Both the position numbers and the translations under genes were made by a program. Positions 23,005 through 31,898 of a stretch of 64,000 bases of DNA are shown here, in pieces. Under the pieces are notes generated by a model. It had not been told where the DNA came from and did not search any database. It worked only from the letters and a program-made list of their open reading frames with translations. Source of the stretch: Ligustrum vulgare (Eukaryota; Streptophyta; Magnoliopsida; Lamiales; Oleaceae); contig OY743172.1 of the NCBI GenBank assembly GCA_963555705.1, positions 17,049,446 to 17,113,445 on the forward strand, given 5' to 3'. The first letter of the stretch is position 1. Each line of letters opens with the position of its first letter.

Positions 23005-23446
23005 TGATGCAGAATGTGATTACTGTCTTCGAACCTAGCTGTGATCCGCCACTTGAACCTGAAAAAGGAGGGGCTTTTCCCCCGTTTTAACTCCGGCGTG
23101 ATAATCAGTAACGGATTTAGGAAAAAGAATTGTAATGCTAATAATTTGTCAAGTAATCATGACGTACCTCTTTGTGTAGCCGGGGGGGGGGGGTATTTAT
23201 GGGCATATGGGTCCTTGATTTTAGGAAACGAGGATCTCCACAAAATATGGGATTGATATGAAATTGCGATTTGATTAGATCATGTTTCCCGAAATTAGGG
23301 GTTAACGGTTATCTATTTATGGATAGCCTTCCTGAAATCGCGCGTCTCATGATCGTTCGAATAATCACATGATCCTCGATCCAAGCATGCATCGATCGGC
23401 TATTTATCGTTACCACGGTCGTTCGCTTTTCTCATTGCAAGTATCA
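23005..23446 (-). repeat. 3' LTR of Tat element
   Basis: 442 bp, plus strand from TGATGCAGAA to GCAAGTATCA. It is about 99% identical to 31453-31893. It includes a run of 12 G at 23182-23193 (11 in the other LTR). A minus-strand CCATAAATAG near 23312-23322 may be the TATA element. Confidence 0.97.
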
Positions 23447-23460
23447 ATAGCCCCCTCAGA
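23447..23460 (-). other. polypurine tract of Tat element
   Basis: On the minus strand TCTGAGGGGGCTAT directly precedes the 3' LTR, the expected plus-strand priming site. Confidence 0.85.
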
Positions 23461-24023
23461 CGATCGAGATTCTGAAAAGACCATGAATCTGGATCGTTTG
23501 ATTTAAATTCATATTCGACCGATCGCGATGCTTCGGAAATTGTTCTTTGTATTAAATGCGCCGGTCCACGTGTCACCAAATCATTTCATCAGCATTCACA
23601 TCCATCTGATTGACGGCGCATCAGTACTTGAGCGGTCTTCCAGAGGCAAACAGGTGGCGGGAATCCCAAAAGTCTTCTTGAAATTGAAAAACCATTATGT
23701 CCATATACATATAAACCAGTGTTCTTATCTGCATTCTTGCTTGAAGGCAGGATTCTTCTTCTTCTTCATTCTTGCTTTATCCATTTTGATCAAATTCCCC
23801 GGCGGTTGCAGGTTTTTTATTACATCAAAAGGTAATCTTCTATCATCTACTTTTTATCTATTCAACTTTGGAGACCTGTCCATTGATTTTCTTAGCGATT
23901 TTTCAAAAAGGGGCTTCCTCTTTTTGGGTTTTGGGTAGGAACTCGGCATTTCTGGGTATACATATTCATAGACACATTCATATATATACACGTATATTCA
24001 TTTTCGTGCACGTATATACATAC

Positions 24024-25839
24024 ATGGAGCCTATTCTCATTGTAGATAGTGATGATGAAGAGGGAAGGGTGTCTATTCCTTTAAGCAGATCGAGTGGTCA
24101 TTCATCTTCTCCTCCTTCCTTCAACCAATTTTTAAATCGTGCTTCGAGCCTCCCCCCTTCGCCGTCCACTTCTATCTCATCTGATCGTACCGTTTCTGAT
24201 ATTTTACCTATTTCCCCTCAAATGCAGCGAAACATGGCTCGTGGTGAATCTAATCATCGTCCTCGAGATGCATTGGTTATTCCCAACTACCAAAGCTGCT
24301 ATGATGATATTCGTTTGGTTGAGGTTCTTAACTCTTTCATCCTATTTCTCGATCATTCTTATTGTGCTCCTTCGAAGGACGAACTGATCGGAGGGGGGAA
24401 GGATGGTGAGGTAACCGTATACCTTGACTCTCTGAAGGGAGGCCTTCAATTCCCTCTTCATCCGTTTTGGTGTCTTTTCTGAACTTTATTGATCTTAACC
24501 CTGCCCAACTGGCACCGAACGCTTGGAGGGTCATCGTTTATTTTCTTCTACTGTGTGTAAAAAACCATGTTGTCCCTTCTTTGAATGTATTTCGTTCGTT
24601 AGTCGAGTTGAAGCCTCATCGTGACTATAATAGTCTAGTCGTGCTTACCACCAAAAATGAGTTCAGGGTTCCCTCATGTCCATCTTCACAACCTGGTTGG
24701 AAGACCAGATTTTTCTTCGTTAGGCGAAACGATGGACCTTTTCCCTTTCTGGTCACTTGGAACCGTCTAAACTACGAGTCCTTCAATAGTGCTGTCATCC
24801 TTTCTGAGGTTGAAGAGGAGGCCCTCAAAGTAATACAAGGGTGTATGCCTCTTCAGGATCGTATGCACGAGGTCCTTACGGACGATGTTCTGATCGAACA
24901 TCACATAAATTTTCCTAAGGGTAATTCTTTTCATGTTCTGTCCACGTCTCTAGTTTATACAACTTTTAATAACAACAATTTTTTTTTCCAGACGCAATGA
25001 GCTACGATTCGAGCAAGGTTGAAGCCTTAATGAGGGCTAAAGCAGCCAAGGGGAAGGGGACCAAGAGGAAGGCGGACAATAGGAATCCTTCCGTTGATCC
25101 ACCAATCGTTTCTTCCAATGTTGTTTCAGCTGGAACCTCTTTACTCCCTCGTCCCACTACACCAATGGTTTCAGTGTCTAGTCCACGAGGCGGGGGCAAG
25201 AGGCATCTGCTCGGTCGTCTACCAATGTCGACGATGACGTTCGAATCATAGCAGGCGCTGTCGAACGTAGTCTAGTTGATGATGTAAAGAAGAGAGGGGG
25301 TACCAGCATTCACCGCGCTTTTTCCGTGGAAATACGAAGGGTAAATATTCTTGATCGTTTTTCTTTTCCTTTGTTTATTGTCACGATCATATAAGTGGTT
25401 TCTATTCCAGGTTTTGGCAATGGAGCGAGCCCTTCTGGAATCGTTGGAGACGGCGTCTAAGGGTCATTCGGAGGTACTGCATGCAAACTCCCAACTGGAG
25501 GTGGAGCTGGCTGATTCGAAGCGGCTTCTAGCCGAAAAGGACAAGCTTTTAGCTGAGAAAGATGTCATTATTTCTTCCATGCAAGGTGACTTCGAACGAC
25601 GACTTGAGGTTCGCGCTCGTGAGGCGGTCGAATCTTATAAAAACTCTCCCGAGTTTGACGAAGTTGCCGGGATGTTTGGGGTGAAGTCCATGGTCCACGC
25701 GTACAAGAAGGTGAAGGATTGGCTTTACACTGATCATCCTGAAGTTGACCTTGATGAGTTTGAAGGCTTTGCCCAAGCCGAAGCCTTAGAGGAAGAAGAT
25801 GATCAAAACCCTCCATCCCAACCTTCTCCTCATAATTAG
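24024..25839 (+). pseudogene. spliced antisense ORF of Tat element (Transposase_28-like)
   Basis: This gene runs opposite to gag-pol, from ATG 24024 (MEPILIVDSDDEEG) to a stop at 25839. Two short introns with clean GT/AG ends are visible: 24921-24991 (71 bp) and 25341-25410 (70 bp). The first joins INFPK to DAMSYDSSK in frame. Exon 1 has a low-complexity Ser/Pro N-terminus, then a domain with FPLHPF, LNPAQLAPNAWRVIVYFLLL and the PFPFLVTW motif. This resembles the plant 'putative gypsy type transposon' family (PF04195). Exon 3 is a coiled coil (LLAEKDKLLAEKDV) with an acidic tail. A one-base shift near 24466 and another near 25195 break the frame. Antisense ORFs of this kind are known in Tat elements; their role is unknown. 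It could be expressed from its own promoter upstream. Confidence 0.8.
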
Positions 25840-26007
25840 CTATTGTAGGAGGGTGTAGCTTGTTTTTTGTATCTCCGTTCATCGAATGTATGAAACTTTT
25901 TTGAGAATGAACTTTTCTTTTTTGAATGACACCTTCTTTTGGCTTTGTCTTTTCTTGTAAGCATCTTTAAAATCGTTGTTTGCTTCTTCTAAGGGCATGA
26001 CACTTCG

Positions 26008-26155
26008 TATACGAACAAGGCTTTTATTGCTTCGTTTGATACGAAGGATTTTATTGCTTCGTTTGATACGAAGGATTTTATTCAATACGAAGGCTTTTAT
26101 TGCTTCGTTCTATACGAAGGCTTTTATTGCTTCGTTTGATACGAAGGCTTTTAAT
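26008..26155. repeat. 27-bp minisatellite in Tat element
   Basis: About six units of TACGAAGGCTTTTATTGCTT-type sequence (roughly 27 bp, one shortened). They sit between the antisense ORF and the integrase end, which face each other there. Confidence 0.9.
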
Positions 26156-26245
26156 GGATCTCTTTCTTGAGGAAAAATCGCAATATCTTTATTGATAACG
26201 AAGGAAAGATTACATCAAAGCTGAAAGCAGTCTTACTAATTCAAA

Positions 26246-27262
26246 TTATTGAAAAAATTTCTTCAAGTGCTCTATATTCCATGGTCGTGGCAGAATCAGT
26301 CCGTCCATGCTTTTTAACACGTATGCTTCGTTGCCCAACACTTCATCGATCTGAAAGGGACCTTCCCATTTAGGTTCCAATTTGGTTGGTCGATGGGCAG
26401 CTGCCCTGACTGATCGAAGTACGAGGTCATCTTTTTCAAAGAACCTGTGTTTCACCTTTCTCTCGTGGTCGTGCTGAGCTCTTCGTTTGCGGTGAAGCAT
26501 TCTTCTTTCAGCTTCATCCCTTTCTTCATTGATAGTATCCACCTGAAATTTATGATATCCAAAGTCGATGGGATAAACAGAAACTCTAGATGAGGGGACA
26601 ACGATCTCTTGTGGTATAACTGCTTCCAATCCAAAGCACATTTTGAAAGGAGTGGTTAACGTCGATTCTCTGGGGGTCGTGTTGTATGCCCATAAAACAT
26701 TCGGTAACTCTTCATCCCATTCATTCCCTTTCCCGTTCAATCTTGTTTTCAGATCCCACAGTATGCTCCTATTTATAACTTTGACCTGTCCGTTCGTCTG
26801 AGGATGTGAAACCGAAGCCAGCTGGAGTTTGATCTTGTAACTTATACAGAAATTTCTAAAATTTCTATTATCAAACTGCCTCCCATTATCTGAAACGATA
26901 ATTTGGGGTATCCCGAATCGGCATATGATATGCTTCCAAACAAAGGCCTGCACTTTTTGAGCTGATATGACAGCCAGGGCTTCTGCTTCCACCCATTTGG
27001 TGAAATAATCAACGGCGACTAGTAAAAATTTTCTTTGACCTTTCGCTATAGGAAGGGGGCCTAGTATGTCAAGCCCCCATTGATAGAACGGTCTCACCCC
27101 AAACATGGCATGCTGCATTTCGGCCGGAACATGGATTATGTTTCCATGTTTTTGGCAAACTTCACATCGTTTCACTATTTCCCTTGCGTCCTTCTTGAGT
27201 GTTGGCCAAAAGTAACCCTGTCTTAGGGTTTTGAATCCCAACATGTTTCCTCCTAAATGATT
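26246..27262 (-). CDS. Tat integrase (separated by a frame change)
   Basis: This open frame of 332 codons (27244-26246) is the C-terminal part of the polyprotein. It has the zinc-binding region (CEVCQKHGN), the D-D-E catalytic core (WGLDILGPLP, VSDNGRQFD, HPQTNGQVKVINR) and a C-terminal GPFQIDEVLGNEAYVL module. It inserts the cDNA into the genome. The preceding polyprotein frame ends at 27253 after EEIHSEHVG, where homologues run straight on into GGNMLGFKTLRQGY. This points to one missing base near 27262. Apart from that the core looks intact. Confidence 0.92.
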   Translation of the reverse strand, partial: NHLGGNMLGFKTLRQGYFWPTLKKDAREIVKRCEVCQKHGNIIHVPAEMQHAMFGVRPFYQWGLDILGPLPIAKGQRKFLLVAVDYFTKWVEAEALAVISAQKVQAFVWKHIICRFGIPQIIVSDNGRQFDNRNFRNFCISYKIKLQLASVSHPQTNGQVKVINRSILWDLKTRLNGKGNEWDEELPNVLWAYNTTPRESTLTTPFKMCFGLEAVIPQEIVVPSSRVSVYPIDFGYHKFQVDTINEERDEAERRMLHRKRRAQHDHERKVKHRFFEKDDLVLRSVRAAAHRPTKLEPKWEGPFQIDEVLGNEAYVLKSMDGLILPRPWNIEHLKKFFQ

Positions 27263-30200
27263 CCCACATGCTCAGAATGTATCTCTTCTAATATTTGATG
27301 ACCTTCTTCTTTTGTGACGCACTTCAAATAAGGCATCGAAATTCCTTTTTTGTAGAGCTCTCCTTCGATCATGCAAAAGTTGGCTGCCTGTAATCGTAAT
27401 TTCCTGGCCTCCGTTCGATCTTCAGGCGCCCATCCGTGAAGGAGGTTCGCCTTGATTGGGTCCATCCATGATCCGTTTTGCACGTTCATTATTCCAATCA
27501 CCGCTATGCTTGATTTTGACAAGGCCCGCACATTTACGTTTGTTGGCATCGAATCCCAATTCGAATATTTCGATAACTGATCTGCTTGCACATTTGATTC
27601 CCTAGGAATTTTTTCAATCTGACACAACTGGAATCTCCTTTGCAAATCCCTTACCTTCATCACATATTCTAGTATCCGAGTATTCTTTATTTCAAAATTC
27701 CCCGACACCTGTCCCACAACGAGTTGTGAATCACTGTATATATTTACTGACAATGCTCCCATACGAAGGACCATCTCCAAACCGACGATGATAGCCTCAT
27801 ATTCTGCCTTATTGTTCGTTGCATGGAATAACAATCGAATTGCGTATTCGAAGCGTTCTCCCTCAGGGGATACCAACAATATCCCTAATCCTGCTCCTTT
27901 TTGGCCTGATGACCTATCGACATATACCTGCCAGGGTTGAGTCCAACTCTGATTTCCGGCTTTAGGTGTCAACTCCGCTATAAACTCTGCCAACACTTGG
28001 GCCTTTATCGTCGGTCGAGGCTTATATTCAATCTCGTGTTCTCCCAATTCTATTGCCCACTTAACTAACCTTCCCGATGTCTCCGGTCGATGAAGAATCT
28101 GTTTTAACGGCTGATTAATCATCATCGTGATCGAATGTGATTGAAAATACGGTCGTAACTTCCTTGCAGCTGTCACCAATGCCAAAGCGAGTTGTTCCGC
28201 CAAGGAGTATCGTTGTTCTGTTGCTTTCATCATATGGCTCACGTAATACACCGGCTTTTCCACCCCATTTTCTTCCTTTATTAATACTGCACTAACTGCG
28301 TGTGCAAAAACGGCTAAATATAACCGAAGTTGATCTCCTGCAATCGGTCGTACCAACACTGGGGGATTCTGTAAGACCTCTTTCAATTTTGCCAAATTTT
28401 CATCACACTCCTGGTTCCAGTCAAAATTCGCACCTTTTCGTATAGCTCGAAAAAATGGTGAACAGTGATCAGCTGCTCGTGACATGAACCTATTAAGGGC
28501 TGCAATTCTTCCTGTTAATCGTTGTACTTCTTTCACGTTTTGGGGCCTCTCCATTTCTAAGATTGCCCTGATTTTATCTGGGTTTGCCTCGATTCCTCTT
28601 TCAGACACCATAAATCCCAAGAACTTTCCTTCACTTGCACCGAAAACACATTTCTCCTGGTTGAACCGTAGCTTTTGGGCTATCGCCTTGTCGAAGATAT
28701 GACCCAGATCGTGTATATGATCTCCTGGTTTTGCGCTATGAACTACCATGTCGTCTACATAGGCCTCAATTGAATTTCCAATCTCCTTCTCAAAAACTTT
28801 ATTGATCATACGTTGATATGTTGCACCTGCATTTTTTAGTCCAAATGGCATAGAAATGTAACAGAATGTACCTTCGTCGGTGATAAAGGAAGTTTTCTCT
28901 TCATCATGTTCAGCCATCCGTATTTGGTGATAACCTGAGAAGGCATCCAAGAAACTCATCCTCTCCATTCCAGCGGTTGCATCTATCAATGCGTCTATAC
29001 GAGGCAGTGGAAAACAATCCTTTGGGCATGCTCGATTCAAGTCTGTGTAGTCAATGCACATCCTCCACTTGCCGCTAGACTTCTTGACCAATACCACATT
29101 GGCCAACCATCTAGGATATTCGACCGATCTGATGAAGTTCGCCTTCAGTAGCTTGTCTACTTCCTCTTTTATTATCTGCTGTCGTTCGGTGGCGAAGTTT
29201 CTTTTTCTTTGCTTTACTGGCTTTGACTCAGGGAACACATTCAGATAATGTTGTGATACTTCCCTCGGAATACCTTCAATTTCCTCAGCAGACCATGCAA
29301 AAGCAGCTTTCTTCCTTCGAACGATATCCTCGATTTCGATCAATTCATCTTCCGTTAACATACTGCTGGCTCGAATCACCTTTTTCGGTTCGATTTCCCT
29401 TTCTATAATTCGATCGGCGGACTCAAAACGAGGTACGATCACTTTTTCCAAATCTTCAATGGTCATAATATTCAGGCTCTCCAGATAACACTTCGTTGAA
29501 TCGTGTTGACTCCCCCTTATCTCTCCAACGCCTCGAGTTGTCGGAAACTTGATCTTCTGATAATAGGTCGATGCCACGCCTTCGTTGGCATGGATGAGAG
29601 GTCGACCGTATATAGCATTGTAAGCCATCTTTGTATCTACGATTAGAAATTCCGTCTGAACAGCTTTTGTCGCTGGATATGACCCAACGCAGACGGTTAA
29701 AGTGATCGATCCTTCGGCTTTCACCGTTCCCCCTCCAAATCCCTGCAACGGAGTTGCTACCGGTCGTAAGTTATCTCTCACCAAATTCAAAGCTCTAATG
29801 ACTTCGATCGTCATCACGTTAGCAGCACTCCCATTATCCACCAGGACCCTCTTAACATCATAATTCGCAATATCTCCCACTATGAACAATGCGTCATCGT
29901 GAGGATAAGCCACTCCCTTTTTGTCATCCTCTCCAAATACGATGTCTAATGAAGGTTTTGTGGTGATGGCGTTTACTGAAATCGATCTAGCATACCCTTT
30001 CCTTGAATTTTTTGAGTCCCCACCTGAGGCTGGTCCTCCAGAAATGACGTTGATAACCCCGGCACGCGATCTCTCCCCTTCTACTGGTATTGGAGATTTT
30101 TCCTTTGTTTCTTGACCAATCACAAACTTCTTCAACGATCCCCGTTGTATCAATCTTTCGATCTCATCCCTCAGAACTTTACAGTGTTCTGTGTGATGCC

Positions 30201-31425
30201 CGTGATCTTTATGAAATTCACAGAACTTTGATTTATCCCTCATGTGGTTTGGTGCACTCATCGGTCTCAGCCAGCGTAAATCCTTTCTATTTTTGATCTC
30301 CATCAACAATTTAGCCCGTGGTACATTCAGTGGGGTATAATCATTCGGACTCGAGGTTGAACTCGAACTTGGCTTAAAATGATAATCTCTTCTTTTCTTC
30401 GGGCTGGATTCCCGTGACTCCTTCCCCCTATCTCCTTTTCTCTTTGAAGTTTCAGAAGCATGTTCCTTGAAATTTTTCGTAACATTCAGCGTTTCCTCAC
30501 CGTCAATGTATTTTTCACTCCTCTGGAGGAGTTCTGTCATTGTCTCCGGAGCCCTTTTCAACAGTGATGTTTTGAAACCATGGTTGCACAATCCATTGAT
30601 CATAGCTGTTATGACCGCAGGAATTTGTAAATTTTTAACTCCCAACGCCGCTCGGTTAAAGCGGGTTACATAGTCCCTCAACGACTCTTCCTTCTGTTGG
30701 ATGACCTGCATCAAACCAATTGCGCTTTTCTTCTGTCGAGAGCTGCTAGCAAAGAAAGCTGCGAACTTGGTTGCAAAGTCTGAAAAAGACTTTATCGATC
30801 GTGGAGGTAACGTGTCGTACCAATCTCTTGCTTCCTTCCTCGGAGTTGGAGGGAACGCACGACATGCAATAGCATCGGGGATTCCATGTAATCGCATCAT
30901 GTCCTGGAATGTACGCAGATGGTCGATGGGGTCTGTCGTTCCATCGTACTTTTCAATACGAGGAGATTTGAAGGAATCTGGTAGTGGGACTGCCATAATC
31001 TCCGGTACGAACGGATCCTCGCTGATCAACACCGGTCGTGGTGTAGTTTTTTTCTTTAGAGCTTCATCTAACTTGCGATCAAGGGCATCCAGTCTGGCCT
31101 CCAACACAATATCGTTAAGCTGAGTGCTCGCCCTTTGTGATGATTGCGCATCTTGCGAAGTAAATACGCTTCCAGTTCTATCGTGCTGGTCGTCCACCTG
31201 TACCGGATTCTGTGTTTGTGCTTGCGGTATCTCCGGCTGTTGGGGTATGCTCTGTCGTTGATTATTGGCCTGGATATGATTTACCAACTGATGGATTTGG
31301 GCTTGTAAATTTTGAAATTGTTCATGAGTCATGAGTGACATAAGAAACATTGGTGGTCTGTTCTTCTTGGACTGCCGGCTCTTGTCCTCCCGCAGTACGT
31401 CGGGTATTTCACCGAGACATGACAA
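27253..31425 (-). CDS. Tat gag-PR-RT-RNH-aRNH polyprotein
   Basis: A 1390-codon frame; Met27 or Met32 may be the true start. Gag domain about residues 155-310. Knuckle-like CEFHKDHGHHTEHC at 402-415. Protease VDNGSAANV near 529-537. RT about 735-940 with KWRMCIDYTDLN, MPFGLKNAG and YVDD at 889-892. First RNase H about 1030-1135, lacking its usual first Asp. Second (archaeal-type) RNase H about 1165-1287 with VYVDRSS, ATNNKAEYE, YSDSQLVV and VQADQLS, so all four acidic residues are present. The protein packages and copies the element RNA. Loss of the old RNase H active site with gain of a new one fits the known Tat history. The frame stops early before integrase. Confidence 0.96.
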   Translation of the reverse strand: MSCLGEIPDVLREDKSRQSKKNRPPMFLMSLMTHEQFQNLQAQIHQLVNHIQANNQRQSIPQQPEIPQAQTQNPVQVDDQHDRTGSVFTSQDAQSSQRASTQLNDIVLEARLDALDRKLDEALKKKTTPRPVLISEDPFVPEIMAVPLPDSFKSPRIEKYDGTTDPIDHLRTFQDMMRLHGIPDAIACRAFPPTPRKEARDWYDTLPPRSIKSFSDFATKFAAFFASSSRQKKSAIGLMQVIQQKEESLRDYVTRFNRAALGVKNLQIPAVITAMINGLCNHGFKTSLLKRAPETMTELLQRSEKYIDGEETLNVTKNFKEHASETSKRKGDRGKESRESSPKKRRDYHFKPSSSSTSSPNDYTPLNVPRAKLLMEIKNRKDLRWLRPMSAPNHMRDKSKFCEFHKDHGHHTEHCKVLRDEIERLIQRGSLKKFVIGQETKEKSPIPVEGERSRAGVINVISGGPASGGDSKNSRKGYARSISVNAITTKPSLDIVFGEDDKKGVAYPHDDALFIVGDIANYDVKRVLVDNGSAANVMTIEVIRALNLVRDNLRPVATPLQGFGGGTVKAEGSITLTVCVGSYPATKAVQTEFLIVDTKMAYNAIYGRPLIHANEGVASTYYQKIKFPTTRGVGEIRGSQHDSTKCYLESLNIMTIEDLEKVIVPRFESADRIIEREIEPKKVIRASSMLTEDELIEIEDIVRRKKAAFAWSAEEIEGIPREVSQHYLNVFPESKPVKQRKRNFATERQQIIKEEVDKLLKANFIRSVEYPRWLANVVLVKKSSGKWRMCIDYTDLNRACPKDCFPLPRIDALIDATAGMERMSFLDAFSGYHQIRMAEHDEEKTSFITDEGTFCYISMPFGLKNAGATYQRMINKVFEKEIGNSIEAYVDDMVVHSAKPGDHIHDLGHIFDKAIAQKLRFNQEKCVFGASEGKFLGFMVSERGIEANPDKIRAILEMERPQNVKEVQRLTGRIAALNRFMSRAADHCSPFFRAIRKGANFDWNQECDENLAKLKEVLQNPPVLVRPIAGDQLRLYLAVFAHAVSAVLIKEENGVEKPVYYVSHMMKATEQRYSLAEQLALALVTAARKLRPYFQSHSITMMINQPLKQILHRPETSGRLVKWAIELGEHEIEYKPRPTIKAQVLAEFIAELTPKAGNQSWTQPWQVYVDRSSGQKGAGLGILLVSPEGERFEYAIRLLFHATNNKAEYEAIIVGLEMVLRMGALSVNIYSDSQLVVGQVSGNFEIKNTRILEYVMKVRDLQRRFQLCQIEKIPRESNVQADQLSKYSNWDSMPTNVNVRALSKSSIAVIGIMNVQNGSWMDPIKANLLHGWAPEDRTEARKLRLQAANFCMIEGELYKKGISMPYLKCVTKEEGHQILEEIHSEHVGII

Positions 31426-31436
31426 AGAATCGTTCT

Positions 31437-31450
31437 CACAGACGGCGCCA
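31437..31450 (-). other. primer-binding site, tRNA-Asp type
   Basis: On the minus strand TGGCGCCGTC begins two bases after the 5' LTR. The first nine to ten bases complement the 3' end of plant tRNA-Asp, a primer used by Tat and Athila elements. Confidence 0.75.
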
Positions 31451-31452
31451 AA

Positions 31453-31893
31453 TGATGCATAATGTGATTACTGTCTTCGAACCTAGCTGTGATCCGCCAC
31501 TTGAACCTGAAAAAGGAGGGGCTTTTCCCCCGTTTTAACTCCGGCGTGATAATCAGTAACGGATTTAGGAAAAAGAATTGTAATGCTAATAATTTGTCAA
31601 GTAATCATGACGTACCTCTTTGTGTAGCCGGGGGGGGGGGTATTTATGGGCATATGGGTCCTTGATTTTAGGAAGCGAGGATCTCCACAAAATATGGGAT
31701 TGATATGAAATTGCGATTTGATTAGATCATGTTTCCCGAAATTAGGGGTTAACGGTTATCTATTTATGGATAGCCTTCCTGAAATCGCGCGTCTCATGAT
31801 CGTTCGAATAATCACATGATCCTCGATCCAAGCATGCATCGATCGGCTATTTATCGTTACCACGGTCGTTCGCTTTTCTCAATGCAAGTATCA
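31453..31893 (-). repeat. 5' LTR of Tat element
   Basis: 441 bp. Against the other LTR I count G/T at the seventh to eighth base, A/G in GAAACG/GAAGCG, T/A in CATTGC/CAATGC and one G fewer in the homopolymer. Followed by the ACAAT duplication at 31894-31898. Confidence 0.97.
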
Positions 31894-31898
31894 ACAAT

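Larger units (their letters stand above)
23005..31893 (-). mobile_element. Tat-lineage Ty3/gypsy retrotransposon
   Basis: An 8.9 kb minus-strand element bounded by 441/442-bp LTRs and ACAAT duplications. In the sense (minus) direction the order is 5' LTR, tRNA-Asp-type PBS, gag-PR-RT-RNH-archaeal-type RNH, integrase, a spacer with a 27-bp minisatellite, an antisense ORF on plus, PPT and 3' LTR. A second RNase H after the first and an antisense ORF before the 3' LTR are hallmarks of the Tat group (Ogre/Retand relatives). The LTRs differ by three substitutions and one G in a homopolymer, so insertion was recent. One frame change before integrase is the main visible lesion in the sense ORF. Confidence 0.95.

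Noticed and set aside
23182..23193. G-run as a possible G-quadruplex
   Set aside because: A single homopolymer in the Tat LTR, variable between LTRs; no four-tract arrangement.
30701..31123. 140-codon plus-strand frame
   Set aside because: Antisense shadow of the Tat gag frame.
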